Shown: positions 11,135 to 23,139 of the stretch, in pieces
Position numbering within the stretch: the first letter of the stretch is position 1
Layout of the letters: each line of letters starts with the position of its first letter
Assembly: GCA_963921935.1 (NCBI GenBank)
Contig: OY998178.1
Coordinates: forward strand, 51,080,951-51,144,950
DNA from: Galeruca laticollis
Lineage: Eukaryota; Arthropoda; Insecta; Coleoptera; Chrysomelidae
Reading direction: 5' to 3'
DNA length: 64,000 nt
Translations under genes and position numbers: made by a program
The notes under the pieces: model-generated
Told to the model about the DNA's origin: nothing
The model's database searches: none
Seen by the model: the letters and a program-made list of their open reading frames with translations, nothing else

Positions 11135-12640
11135 GAATTTATATTATTATTATTTTTATCATATATGTTTATTTACAAATAATTACAATTACAAATTACC
11201 AAAAAGATAATATATTAGAATCACATAACTAATAAAACCAATGTATAAACAGCGAGAAAAAATACATTACAATAAATTAACACGGATAGAAAATGTAGAA
11301 AGTATTTCTTTACAAAAATGTAAATAAACAGGGGAGGCTAATTACCTATTGTGGCTTATTTTGGATTACTGTAATGTAATGTTAATTCAACTTTCCTTAT
11401 ACACATTTATACCTTTTCATCTTAGCAATCAATGCTTTTATTAATACCCTTAGTTTCTAGGGATTTTACATATTTTTCAAATATTTTTCTTAGCAAACTT
11501 ATAGAATTTAATCTTCTTATATGAGTCTTATACTTTTCAGGAAGAGAGTTAAACAAACGTGGTGCTATGAATTCGAAGTACCTAGTTCCTACTGTTTTTT
11601 TCGCTGTGTTGGTTTGGGCAAAATCTTTTGTTCTATTTCTAGTATGATAATGGTGACCAGGAGATTGCAAGCATGAGCGATTTCTAAATAAGTAAATAAC
11701 TAAACCAAAAATATATAGATGCCTTATGGGCATTATATTAGTTTCGTTAAAAAGTTGGTTAGTACTATAGGTTAAATCTTTAAAATGCATTATTTTTAGA
11801 ATTTTTCTTTGCAGAATTTCAACCTGCTCTAGATGAGTAGACACAGTTCCTCCCCAACCTAATATGCCATATCTAAGACGTGATTCTACAAGAGCATGAT
11901 ATATGATTCTCAGATGCTGTAAGTCCAGTACTCTCCTCATATATTTGAAGTTGTACAATAAACATCTCAGTGTCTTAGCTACTTCACGTAAGTGAGATGC
12001 CCATCATAGATATGAGTCTATTGTTAGTCCGAGATACTTTATTTCGTATTTCAGAGAATTATCAATATGTATGTTGTTAATGGTAACAGTCATTTTTTCA
12101 TAAGGAGGCAGTTTGTGTTTGTAACTAGTGAAAGGTACAATAAATGTTTTCGAATAGCTGACTTAAAATTTCATGTTTCAAGATATCAAATAAATGTCTT
12201 AGATCGTTTTCTATTTTTTGTTTTAGGCCTTCCCACGTACTGTCTGTATATATTATAGCAGTATCATCCGCGAATACTATTATTTCACATGTAGAATTAT
12301 AAGAGAATAGATCATTGGTATACATATTAAACAGTATTGATCCCAGCACAGTTGCCTGGGGAACCCCGAACAATATATTTTTTTCCGCACTGACCTTATC
12401 GTTTATCCTTACTATTTGTGTTCTATTTTATAGCTAGCTTTCAAAGAATTTATGAGGCAGTCCACGTATTCCTGCATCCCCCAGGACGTCCAACAGCTGT
12501 TCATGGCGCACAGTGTCAAACGCCTTCGCCATATCCAGAAAACCACCGTTGGTCTAGTTTCATCAATAGAACTGTACACAGAAGAAAGCAATGTCTCAAT
12601 TGTATCATTAGTAGATCGTCAACGTCCTTCTTGAAAGCCA
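11135..12640 (-). mobile_element. LINE fragment, RT palm to 3' tail
   Basis: A minus-strand non-LTR retrotransposon of the CR1/Jockey group, 5'-truncated at about 12640. It carries reverse transcriptase, a C-terminal region and a 3' end near 11140-11160, where the minus strand shows an AAT-rich tail typical of such elements. The upstream end is directly followed by a (TTACTG)n array. Confidence 0.75.
11422..12640 (-). pseudogene. LINE ORF2: reverse transcriptase, broken
   Basis: The enzyme copies the element's RNA at a nicked target. Reading down from 12640 the minus strand gives FGFQEGR, FLDMAKAFDTVRHEQLL (RT palm Asp), GVPQATVLGSILFNMYTNDL and VFADDTAIIYTDS (catalytic FADD). A stop follows the first motif and frames change near 12380 and 12130. 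The frame 11958-11422 then encodes the conserved post-RT region with YGILGWGG and LLRKIF-like segments. The endonuclease and the N-terminal half are absent. Several disabling mutations are present, so it is inactive. Confidence 0.8.
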
Positions 12641-12648
12641 AATAGATG

Positions 12649-13052
12649 CTGTTACTGTTTCTGTTTCTGTTTCTGTTACTGTTACTGTTACTGTTACTGT
12701 TACTGTTACTGTTACTGTTACTGTTACTGTTACTGTTACTGTTACTGTTACTGTTACTGTTACTGTTTCTGTTTCTGTTTCTGTTTCTGTTTCTGTTACT
12801 GTTACTGTCACTGTTACTGTTACTGTTACTGTTACTGTTACTGTTACTGTTACTGTTACTGTTACTGTTACTGTTACTGTTACTGTTACTGTTACTGTTA
12901 CTGTTACTGTTACTGTTACTGTTACTGTTACTGTTACTGTTACTGTTACTGTTACTGTTACTGTTACTGTTACTGTTACTGTTACTGTTACTGTTACTGT
13001 TACTGTTACTGTTACTGTTACTGTTACTGTTACTGTTACTGTTACTGTTACT
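12649..13052. repeat. (TTACTG)n hexanucleotide array
   Basis: About 400 bp of TTACTG units with some TTTCTG variants clustered at the left (12656-12680 and 12766-12796). The long open frames on both strands (poly-Leu on plus, Thr-Val on minus) are consequences of the repeat, because CTG and TTA both encode Leu. Confidence 0.97.
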
Positions 13053-13179
13053 ATGACATTAGGAACAAATTAAGGCAATCCTTCAGTTCCACTCATTGAA
13101 AACAATTTGGAAAATGCGATAGTTATTTTGTGTTAAATATAAGATTGTTCTTAAATAAATATAAAATGGAAATACCCAC

Positions 13180-13320
13180 CTCCTAGTTTCATTGCAGCCG
13201 CTACTTCTATCCATAATTTTTTGTTTAATTTTCTATTGTGGTATTGTTTGCTTTTCTGATCCCATAGGGATCTTCTTTCGTGCACTAAAGTTGTTAGTAT
13301 TTTGCAATCTATGTTCTCAA
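13180..13320 (-). pseudogene. MADF-like domain exon fragment
   Basis: MADF domains are about 80-residue Myb/SANT-like DNA-binding modules in insect regulators and in the accessory protein of PIF/Harbinger transposons. The minus strand reads ILTTLVHERRSLWDQKSKQY, then KLNKKLWIEVAAAMKLG. The spacing and the conserved pattern of Leu, Trp-Asp and Trp match the first half of a MADF domain. The match is followed at once by GGTGGGTATT, a plausible splice donor, so this could be a 5' exon whose partner I cannot find. No start codon is near. It could belong to a host gene, but the surroundings are all transposons, so a Harbinger-type remnant is at least as likely. Confidence 0.4.
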
Positions 13321-13583
13321 AATACTCAAAACACAAGAGAACGCAAGCTAGTCGTACGAACAACGTACAAAAAAACAAAATATTTTGGTTGCATAGAAAA
13401 CACTTACGAATTCCCACGAATTCGTAACAAATGATCATAAGCAATATAACCACACACATGTCAATATACGCATTTCTTTTCTTCTGACGACTTCTTGCGA
13501 ATGAGTACGAATTCGTACGAACAAATTTTCGTACGAATTCTTATCCAATGTAACCGCCGCCTTAGTCGGATATTTACTAGATA

Positions 13584-13613
13584 TAGTTTATTTACGATAA
13601 AAAACGATGATGT
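13584..13613 (+). repeat. Left TIR of IS630-like element
   Basis: Partner of 16370-16399. TA (13582-13583) precedes it. Confidence 0.85.
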
Positions 13614-13907
13614 AATTTTTAGTTATTTTCCTGCTTATCAGAACAAATATCAATTTACCAACCGTGAATACAATGCATCCTCAACAGCGAGGACAATTTA
13701 CAGCTAACGGGTTGGCAAAACTTCAAGACGTTGTCAAATCAACTGGTGAAATTCCCCAGTTTATTTTGACGTTTATTGACATTCGATCATCGTATAATAT
13801 TTACAAGTTTCTTTGGTGCTTTTAAATTCATTGCTTCTGTAAGTTAAAAAAAACAGTTATTTTCATAACTAATTATTTAGGCAAATCTGCAGTGTGTGGT
13901 TAATAAA

Positions 13908-15675
13908 ATGCCGAAGCAGCTGAACAGACAATGTCAAGAAATGGTAACATCTTTGTTGAGCTATTTTGAACGAGAATGCCGAAATTGGGGATCGCTTTTC
14001 CCGCTTACTGCTGTAAGAGACGTAAGTAATAGTATTCGCTATTTGTATGCATCATTATTAATATTATTGTTACATATTTAAATGTAAATGATTAAAAGTT
14101 TTTAATGTTAGGTTAGGTTAATTGAACTTGATAATATATTATTCTTTCATAAATTGAAGTAATTATATTGTAGAGAGTTGCAGAAGCTTTACAACTTAGC
14201 GTTACCACTGTTAACCGTATTGCCGCCAAGCATAATAGAGGTGAACAGCCTAAAAGCTCACCTAAAAAGAGACAACGTATGAAACCTACTGTTGAAATTG
14301 ATAATTTTGATCAAAATGCTTTCCGAAATGTTATATACGAAATGTATGGAAACAGTAAGTATATTGAATTTACTGTTTTATTTTATTCACAATTAACTAA
14401 CACAATATTTTTGCAGAGGTACACATAACCTTGAAAACTTTAAGAGACAAACTCCAGGAGCGTGAACTCTTTAATGGTTGATTAACAACACCCTGGAAGA
14501 TAGTGAAAAATATTGGATTCAAATACCAAAAATGTGATCCTCGTCGTGGTTTAATGGAGTTGCCACATATTGCATTAAAACGTGTACATTTTCAACATGA
14601 ATATGTTAAGATAAAAGGGAAGGTTTATATCAATTTGTGTTTTTGGACGAGACCTGAATATTTAAAGACGGTAGTGTTGGACGTTCTTGGCAAGATTCTA
14701 ATCATAGAAGCGAGAAAAAAGCCAAAATTGGTGGTCCAAGGTAATTGAATAATAAAATTTAGCAATTAATTTATGATGTACTAACATTCCTGCCATTTCA
14801 AGACCTTTTCAAATATTCACTAGTCACACTATTTTATTTAAATCTAAATAATTAATAATAGTTGTTTTGAGCTATTCAGTCTATCTAGGAAACCTAGTAG
14901 TAATTTGTAATTTCCTTATTGTAGGTATATAGTATTGCAAGCTGGTACTTCTTCTGGATTTATTCCTGGAGAAGGGCTGGTTTTTCCTTCCAAAAAACAA
15001 GATGGTGATTACCCCGGTGAAATGAACCCAAAAATTTTTTTGAATTGGTTTGAATACCAGCTTTTAGTGAAGTTGGAAGAACCTGCCACAATTGTAATGG
15101 ATAATGCAAGTTATCACAGTACAGTGATCAATAAAGTACCAACAACAGCTACCAAAAAGGCTGATATACAGAACTGGTTGATGCAAAATTATATTCCTTC
15201 TAAAAATAGTTCCCCCAAAACCCAATTATTTAATTTAGTACATTGGTAAGTTGATATAAACATTTTTCAATATATTATGGTAATACTTAGATAACTTATT
15301 TTGTTTAAATATATGCATTTCTGTAGGAATAAACCACCAACAGTATATGAAGCTGACATATTATCTGAAAAATATGGCCACAAAGTGCTTCGACTTCCCC
15401 CTTACCACCGTATGTTCAACCCAATTGAACATATTTGGGACATAGTTGAAATTTTTCATAGATATCATGTGGGAACTGATGGTTTTTCAACAGAACAAGC
15501 AATAGGTGTATGGAAAAAATCTTTAGAAAAAGTGACTCCTGATATTTGGTCAAAGACAGTAGAGCTCACTGAAAAAATTATACAAGATGGGTGGGATAGA
15601 GAAGTAGTATTTGATAGACAGGATGTGCCTCCACTTATTATTAATTTTGACAGTGATGATTTTGTAGTGGAGTAG
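13908..15675 (+). pseudogene. Intron-bearing IS630-like transposase, decayed
   Basis: A DDE transposase of an insect IS630/Tc1-type family. Exons inferred from GT/AG sites and continuing homology are 13908-14021, 14174-14354, 14417 to about 14742, 14925-15245 and 15327-15675. Exon 1 opens MPKQLNRQ; exon 2 carries the HTH-like segment LQLSVTTVNRIAAKH. The catalytic residues sit in FLDET (near 14650), IVMDNASYHS (near 15100) and NPIEHIW (near 15430). It ends in the acidic stretch INFDSDDFVVE. Damage: a TGA at 14479-14481, a frameshift between about 14600 and 14625, and a TGA at 14655-14657 where Trp is expected. A related intronless copy is at 33.7 kb. Confidence 0.8.
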
Positions 15676-16369
15676 TAAAAATCTTGTGCTTTATTTTCTG
15701 TATAATTTTATTCAATTTGCTTTATTTCCACATTTTCAAAATCACTAACTATTATTAAATTAATTAGGTACAGTTATTTTATAATACACAAATTAAAACA
15801 ACGACCACAGTATCTCTACATAAATAATACTGAAAAAATGGAAGATTTTTTATTTTTATATCTTGTAACAAAGTTTTATTTCGTATATCCATATGTTTCT
15901 TTTCCATTCTATTTTTATTATAATAAATATAATAGATATTGTATAAAGAAACAATATTTAAATTTGCATGAAGATGATTACAGCTTTTATTGATTCCTTC
16001 TATGGTAAACACTTGCAGTGCTCTTGAAGATGGTTCTATAGAGCATAGAATAAGGTATTAGGACCTACAGTTCGTCATTTAACCCTCTTCTATGTAAAAT
16101 AATTAAATGTTAATTCGAATATAGAATGATTGGTTACTGTTTCTTGTATCTTATCCATAGTTTTTCATGAATAAATATTTATATTAAATTACTCAAGCCT
16201 ATCATACAAGTCTTTTATTTTTAAATAAATATTTTTGACTTACGCCCTACGAGGCACGGAACAATGAAAAAGAAGAACTGTCAATCTAACATCAGATTGA
16301 CTTTTCTAGTTTTCGTTAAGTAAAGGAAAAAACTACAGCTTGGCAACATCACAATATTTTGTTTTGCAA

Positions 16370-16399
16370 CGTCATCGTCTTTTTATCGTAAATAAACTG
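16370..16399 (-). repeat. Right TIR of IS630-like element
   Basis: Inverted relative to 13584-13613. TA (16400-16401) follows. Confidence 0.85.
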
Positions 16400-16401
16400 T
16401 A

Positions 16402-18284
16402 ATAGTTTCAAGTACAGTCTTCAATAAAATAATATCATAATGAAAACGATGTTAGTTTATGTTGTAAATCTTTTTTCAATCACATTAACGGCCTTCGGTA
16501 TAAAAGACAGAGGCGCGAACGATAGCGTAAATTTTCAGCGTGCAACCAATCTCGGGTTAAGAGACCCACAATTGACGAATTATTTCCGGAAAATACAATA
16601 ATGTATTGCGATGAAAAATACCATTTCAACACCATTATTGCATGACAAGTGCTATCATAATAAAATTGAAAGTTCATGTTGTCAAAACCGCATAAGTACA
16701 TAGATATTCAAAATCGTTCCGTAGAAATAAGAATCGTCCAGAAAGTAAGTAAATCGTTTTGAAAGTGAAAAAAATCGTCCCAAAAATGGCTACTTTCGAT
16801 AAGTACAATTTATGTTGATTAGATTTAATAAATCACACCGAAAATTCTATTTTCGAGAGAACTACAGAAAAAATACTTTATTATATTCTATAACTACTGA
16901 ACTACTAAATTTTTCATGCATAATTTATGCATCTGCCTGCATAGTTCTATCAACCTTTCTCTTAATTGCACTTTTAACTTGTAGCTACCATAATCATCAA
17001 CGTTATATAATCGAAATGAATGCTACATATTTGCAAAATAAACACCTTGATCGTTTTCTACTGTCATAAATCCTTGTTGTAAAAACAATTTCAATAAAAT
17101 AACTCGTTATTAGCAACAAGTAAAATGTAACATCAAATTCAACAAATTACTGGCGTGTTAACGTCAAGAATCTCGCTCGAGGATGTATCTTATGGAATAT
17201 TAGTAAGGAACCTTAAAACCGGTTCTTCAAACATCTACCTTAAACGTAATACTGAAACGAGTGCAAAAAATACCGTATTTTTATGTTCATTCCTTTGAAT
17301 TAGTATGGTGTTACTGTAAAGCACGGAAAAAGTAACTGGTTGTCGGCAGAAGAGTTTCATACAGGGCTCATCATATTTTCTCCACAAGATTTTTTGTAAA
17401 AATCTCTATGTATTTATTAGGATATTTTCCAATGTAAATATATGATGAATAAAAATTAATGTATGTTAGTTTATTCGTGTTCATATCTGTTTTCTTAAAA
17501 CAATAAATATAGACTCAAGAAAAATAATAGACAACTGTTGATTGGCGCGCTATTTAAAAGTGCTCGTCTATGCGATACTAGATCTTTCATTCGATTGCTA
17601 TAGAGATTTATCAACTTAGGATATTTAACAATTCTGAGGAAATGATTTTATATTGCTATTTGTCACATGTTATACGTATATTATACTTGTTTTATCATGA
17701 GGTACACAATTTCTTGAGAAAAAGGAAAATTAGATTGAATCCTAAAATATCCTGCCAAAAACAAAAGTTCAACGTGGTTTTTCCGGAGACGATAACTGTG
17801 TCGTCACGGGTCTCAAATGAGCCATTTGTATAAATCGTTGGTAGAGTGTGTTTATGTAATTTATTGGTATTTTGCCTTTTCAAATCTCAAAAAAAGAACG
17901 AAAAACTATTTGTGCCCATTCCTATCAATGTGAAACAAAATGAAAATGGTTTCCACCTGTCCATAGAAATCCAAAAGATGTTATGGAGGAGTTTTTTTCT
18001 GTGAAGATCACTTTGAAATGAGTGAAATTAATCTCTATATTCATATAAGTTCGAGTGTAATGAGTTTATAAAAAGGTATTCAGAGGTTTTGATTAGAAAA
18101 TTGAATGTGTTCAACTTTTATTTTGAAAACTCATAAGTTTACTCCGATTCAAATTAAATGTAGGTCTCTTCGAAATATTATTTATTACAGAATTTTATGA
18201 AAAAAATCAGCTATAACCAAAAAAAAATTTCACTGTCCCGTTTCAGTTGTTTATTTTTTATTTCGTTACTTCTTGTTTTTTGTT
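16402..18284. other. Non-coding spacer
   Basis: AT-rich with no recognised gene. 16695-16790 contains three short AAATCGTYC motifs of unknown meaning. Confidence 0.4.
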
Positions 18285-18966
18285 CTATTTTTGCCATTGA
18301 AATAAAATGATCTGAGTCTGCGCAAGCTCCTCTATAAGATCTTTAATTGAATATTGTTTTTTTTTATTTATTAGTAAGTGGTCTATTTGAGATATTGTTT
18401 TCCTATCTGGTGATATCCATGTTATTTTGCGTTTGTCGGGACGTGGAATCTTTGTGTTGCTTATAGTCATATATTGTAATTTTCCTATTTGAGCAGTTTC
18501 TATCGGTGCATATACGTTTAATAATCACAGATTGGCCGGTTCCGCTTCTAACCTATGCTAGTCTGTAGCTTATCAGCATGAAGTCTAGGTTATTTTGCTC
18601 CACATCTTGGAGTATCATAAATACTACTCCATATTTTCTTCGTTACTCGCTCTCTGTGTATTTAAGGCTGAAATTTTTGCTTTCTAATTTCCCTTTACCC
18701 TTCCATCTAGTCTCTTGTATGGCAGCTATATTTATTCCGTATCTTCCCAGTTCCGCACGTATTTCTGGCATTTTTCTTGCAGTTAACATCGTTCTTATAT
18801 TCCATTTGCTTACTTTCATCATTTTATGTTTCGATTTCTGTTTATCTTTTTGTTTCATTCTCTTTGTTTTTTCATTTTTTTCTGTGTTTATTCCAGTTAA
18901 TATTTCTTCATGTCCTTGTTCGATCCTAGTCATCGTTCTTTGTTTTCTTTCTTTCTTCTGTTTCAT
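18285..18966 (-). pseudogene. LINE ORF2: apurinic-type endonuclease domain, broken
   Basis: This is the endonuclease that nicks target DNA for LINE insertion. The frame 18966-18643 holds a Lys-rich leader, then SKWNIRTMLTARKMPEIRAE and INIAAIQETRWKGKGK, the first and second conserved blocks (Asn and catalytic Glu). A second frame, 18470-18285, has ITWISPDRKTISQIDHLLIN, the late SPDG/DH-type block. Between them the frame is broken and some sequence is missing. The RT domain is not present downstream. The style of the EN blocks resembles RTE-like elements annotated as craniofacial-development-protein-2-like, but the clade is not certain. Confidence 0.65.
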
Positions 18967-18999
18967 CTTCTTTCACTAGTTTTTTGTACTAGATTTCTT

Positions 19000-19770
19000 T
19001 ATTTTAGTCTCCATATCCATTCCTCCCCATTTATTATTATCTTGTTGTATCCAATGTTAACTCTGTACCCTTTCCGTCTTCCCTCTCTTGCTGTGTCCCT
19101 CATTCGCCACTACTTCAACTTTCCATTTTTGTCAAATCATTGTTGATGTATATACTCTTTCGTATTTGTTGTCCTTCAGTATATTTTTATTCTGCATTAC
19201 TTGTTCGTTATCTTTCCTCTTATGAAATCGTATCAAGCACGTTTTGGGTCCTAGCTTAGTGGCTGATTTCATCTTCACGTTCAGATTCTGCATAGCAAAA
19301 TCTCTATTGCAAACTTTTTATATTGCCGGATCTTCCTCATCTATTGGTAGTCCACTCATCACCAGGATGTTTTTTATTTTGTCTTTCCCTATCCGCTCTG
19401 GTGTTGGTTCAATTTGATTGAAATCTTCTTTTATTTTCTTACTTTATTGTCTCATTTACCTTCTTATTGTTCCATTTTCTCTTATTATTCGCATTATCTC
19501 TGTATAAAGCCTCTGGTTCTCTTCTCTGATTTGATGTATTTTATTATTTATTTCTCTTTGATCATATTTCATTTTTATAGCCCGGTATTTATTGCTTGTA
19601 ATTCTCCTTTGATGACTTCCTTGAATTCATGTGATATTTGTCTTAATTCTTTCACTTCTCCGTGTTTATCTTATTTATCTGACGAGTATTCTGATAATTT
19701 GCTTCTTCTTAGTACCTATTCCTCCTTTAGTGAGTCGTGGTGTTCCAATTTATTCCTTTTTTAGCTCATG
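19000..19770 (-). pseudogene. LINE ORF1 remnant upstream of the endonuclease
   Basis: The minus strand encodes a coiled-coil-like stretch (INNKIHQIREENQRLYTEIM) near 19550-19480. It then has NILVMSGLPIDEEDPAI near 19370-19330 and KLGPKTCLIRFHKRKDNEQV near 19260-19210, the layout of LINE ORF1 proteins with an RRM-like domain. Stops and shifts interrupt it. Its position just upstream of the endonuclease ORF on the same strand supports one element covering 18285-19770. Confidence 0.5.
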
Positions 19771-20689
19771 TAACGTGTTCCGTAGGTAGTTTGAGATGGT
19801 TTAAGTCTACTTCTTTCAACCCTACACTATGAACGTATTTACCGTGCATTTGGCTTTTGGGTTTTCTTTTAAATTCTAAGGAATAATCTTCATAAATTGA
19901 AATTTTTAAATTTTTATTGTACTTCTTAGTTCGGTCCTGTACTAAATTTATTCACTTACCGTTATCGGCTTTAGAAATTAATGTTTATTGATAAGTTGTG
20001 ACCAGTTTTTATTGTATATTATTTGACAAGTTAATTTTATTATTTGAATAAATCTTTTTCGTTTGAATTATAATTTTTGTATTTTTTTCTCTACAGTGCG
20101 AATTTTTCAACTGTGTCCATAGGGAATTGCATGTTGGAAATTGTACCCCATATACCCTTATGTTCTCTTTCAGATTAGCGACCGTTTCCAATTTTCAATA
20201 ATAGCACAAGCTCTCTACTTTACGTTACACACTTGCACTAAAACAGGATTAATTTAATTATTTTGTCGTTAACAGTTTAAGAAAAAAACTAAATAAATGA
20301 GTCCAAATTAAGCGGACTAATTTTTAAAATGATATTAAATGATCTGTGATACCATTAAATATCGAAGGAGTTGTTTTGTTGCTTACAATAATTGTGAGGG
20401 CTAAGAAAAGATGGCGGTCAATTATTGAGGTTTAAAATCATAAAATGCTTGTTTTGTTCTAGAAACAGTTATTGATTAAAATTGATTCTAATGATTCCGT
20501 GAACTGATTGGTTTTGTTGCAAAATTTTAATTACTTGTGACATTTCTTTAAAATTTTTTAGTCCTAATTATATTGGTGCTCTTTCGCTTACCTATAAATG
20601 ATTTGAGACTGCAATAAAATACTGAATCTTGAAACATGTCAATTTCTATTTTATTGATGACGACAAGAAACATCGCTCAAAAAATAATT
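19771..20689. other. Non-coding spacer
   Basis: AT-rich; nothing recognised. Confidence 0.4.
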
Positions 20690-21230
20690 GAATAACAAAT
20701 AACACAACAAATTAAAAGATTTCCGTCTGCTGCTAAACACTGCAGCAAGTGATCTTGAAAATTTCTTCGAATATTTAGCAAAATTCGAGGTGTAATGGAA
20801 ATACATGCTTCAGTTATCCTTTCCTTAAGCTGATGTACTGATTCTGGTGGACCTGTTACCCGATCGTAAATTTGTGATGCTAACTGTCCCTATAAAAATT
20901 AATCCAGTGATGAAACATCGGCAGTTCTAGAACGCCATTTGAAGGGTCCATGTTGATAAACCCAACTACCAGGTAAGGATTGGTCCAAAAACTCTCTGAA
21001 AATTATAGCTTCACCGGCTGGCGCTCCATTCTGTTGAAATATGATATGATATCTCCCTCAATAATGAAATTCCTACCCATAAGTTAATCTTTCCTCACCA
21101 CTGAGTGTGACTTTATTGTACTCTGACCAAATGAGTGTGTTTTGTTTGTTGACTTCACCATCAAGGGTAAAGGTACTGTCATCAGAAAAGAGAATGTCAT
21201 TTAAGATATTAGTAGATAGTCTAGGAGAGT
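20690..21230 (-). pseudogene. DD41D-type mariner transposase relic
   Basis: The minus strand reads ILFSDDSTFTLDGEVNK at about 21195-21145 (first catalytic Asp). After a short gap it reads FQQNGAPAGEAIIFREFLDQ near 21030, where QQNGAPAG replaces the usual QQDGAPAH, so the second catalytic Asp is lost. A further stretch ends in SLD followed by stops, and a C-terminal piece has VHQLKERITEACISITPRIL near 20830. The spacing from the lost Asp to SLD is 41 residues, as in the intact element at 42.7 kb, so both belong to the same broad group. The N-terminal DNA-binding half is missing and replaced by unrelated repeat DNA. Confidence 0.65.
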
Positions 21231-21259
21231 ACGGGGACACTTCTAAGGTCATTAATGGT

Positions 21260-21450
21260 ACCCAACATAGCAACATCCACGTGTAGTCGACCATAACATA
21301 GCTAACTCCCACGTGTTGTCGGCCATCTTGGATTTCTGGGGGTAACCTTACATAGCAAACCCCGAAAACTTGTGTAGCGGAAGTAAAGCCCACAAAAAAT
21401 TGTGTAGTGGAAGTCGGCCATTTTGGATTTCTCCGCGCGCACCGGAAGTG
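21260..21450. repeat. Degenerate repeated segment next to minisatellite
   Basis: Repeated motifs CATAGCTAAC/CATAGCAAAC, CACGTG, GTGTAGYGGAAGT and GGCCATYTTGGATTTCT occur in loose succession. It is higher in GC than the surroundings. Confidence 0.4.
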
Positions 21451-21990
21451 ACGGCATCTGTCAACCGTCATATGTGTCAGCTACCATATGTGTCATCTGT
21501 CATATGTGTCATCTGTCATGAGTGTCGTATGACAGATGAGGATACGACGAGCGACAGACGACACACGCCACAGACCATATGACACGGAACACATGACACA
21601 CATTACAGAACGCAAGATGGATTTTACATGATACATTTGACAGTCGATACACATCACAGACCATACGTCACTTAACACATGACAGACGACACACGTCACA
21701 GACCATAATATACGGAAACATCACAGACCATACATCACTTAACACATGACAGACGATACACATCACAAGATGGACGACACATGCGACGGTTGGCAGATGA
21801 CACAAGTGACGTCACAGAAGATGGACGACGACACCAACCGGAGAGACCAATAAGACACGAGGACGCAGACCAGCCAGAGAAGAGGATGGCTGATCAATCA
21901 GAGAAAAGGATGCCCTAAAGATGGCGCGGGTGATGTCACAGAAGACGGACGACACGGAACACATGAGAGCCAACACAGAACATGGTGCCT
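21450..21990. repeat. Degenerate minisatellite, higher GC
   Basis: Motifs CACAGACCATA, CACATGACAGACGA and CACACGTCAC recur at about 21571, 21655, 21697 and 21724. The unit is variable, roughly 40-70 bp. The first 70 bp (21475-21525) carry the inverse motif TGTCATCTGTCAT three times, so the region has an inverted head. There is no coding signal despite a few short frames. Confidence 0.6.
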
Positions 21991-23139
21991 GAAATTACTT
22001 AAGTAAAACTATTTACATTTTTATGCAGTTTTATTGGTGGTTAATAATTACAATTAAAATTAGCTTAGAATCTGTAGCTGATCACAAGTTAATATGGGGT
22101 GCAATTTTTAACAAGCAATTCCCTATGGCACCAGTTAAACAAATTGCATTGTATATACTGCACTATCACTTTCCAGAATTCTTAATTAGGTACCTTTAAC
22201 CCTAGTCATCTAAATCTTGAAGTGATCTATATTAACCACATCCTCTCGCACTTCCAGGGACGGGAATTTTTGCCTCCAAAGTTTCATTGTCAGCAAGACC
22301 ATCGTAAGAGAAAAATACTTAACCTAATTGAAGAACTTGAACAAAGCGCTAAAAATGCACTAATGAGAATGACGATAACCTATTGCATCATCCCCATAAA
22401 ATTCCCTTGAAACAAGAATTAAACATAACGTGTCGTCAATCAATATGTACATTATTGGATATTTAAAATGTACAATACTTGTAACGGCTAATTACACTCA
22501 CTTTACCGTTTTTTCTATTTCCAGTTCTGCACTAAAAAAGTCTGGATTATTCTTGAGTAATAATGCAATAATATTCAGATCTATTCTTGGAAGGTTTCCA
22601 ATAACCGCTTCCTCGAAATTATACAAATCAAATATCTGTACAACAAGAAACAATTACAAAACAACGAAATATAACCAACCACACCAGAGCTAACTAAATA
22701 ATGCGAAAATCCTGATAATTTGCGACTTTGTGACGTCACCAGGAATGTAGCCAATCGTGGAACGTTTTGGATCACGTGACTAAGGATCGAAAACCCCACA
22801 TTCAATTTTGCATATAAAAGGGAAAATTAACGTTTTGACATGAAAATAAGGAAAGAAAAGTTCGAAACGTATAGTAAATTAGCCCATTACGTCCAGTAAT
22901 TATTTTCAAAACATTCTAAATTCATATTTCGGTCCCCAGTGAATTATGAACTTCATAGACGTATTCACTCGATTAGTTGCTTCCAGTAAAAACATTTTTC
23001 TATGTATTCCAAGATTCAGTCCACGAATTATTAAGTGAATTTCCATCGTGGTTAGGTGTTATATACTTCGTTACAAAATATGACTCTCTAACCTTTATCC
23101 CGGAGTATATTCACTAGTCCTGCATGTAGAAATAAACAA
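21991..23139. other. Non-coding spacer
   Basis: AT-rich; no gene recognised. 22710-22830 is slightly richer in GC and has CACGTGAC and TATAAAAG motifs, which is not enough to call a promoter. Confidence 0.35.

Larger units (their letters stand above)
13584..16399 (+). mobile_element. IS630-like Tc1/mariner element with introns
   Basis: Both ends are visible. The left end begins TAGTTTATTTACGATAAAAA at 13584, preceded by TA. The complement of the right end begins CAGTTTATTTACGATAAAAA at 16399, followed by TA. The similarity continues for about 30 bp. TA is the target duplication of Tc1/mariner/IS630 elements. The 2.8-kb element contains one transposase gene that appears to be split by four introns. 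Confidence 0.85.

Noticed and set aside
12646..13056. 136-codon poly-leucine frame on plus and Thr-Val frame on minus
   Set aside because: Both arise from the TTACTG hexamer array; no start context or conserved flank.
14105..14118. TTAGGTTAGG as insect telomere repeat
   Set aside because: Only two units inside an intron; no array.
18578..19146. Plus-strand hydrophobic frames at 18578-18979 and 18910-19146
   Set aside because: Antisense of Lys-rich LINE ORF1/ORF2 sequence.
22700..22830. Possible promoter (CACGTGAC, TATAAAAG)
   Set aside because: No gene follows and single motifs are expected by chance.
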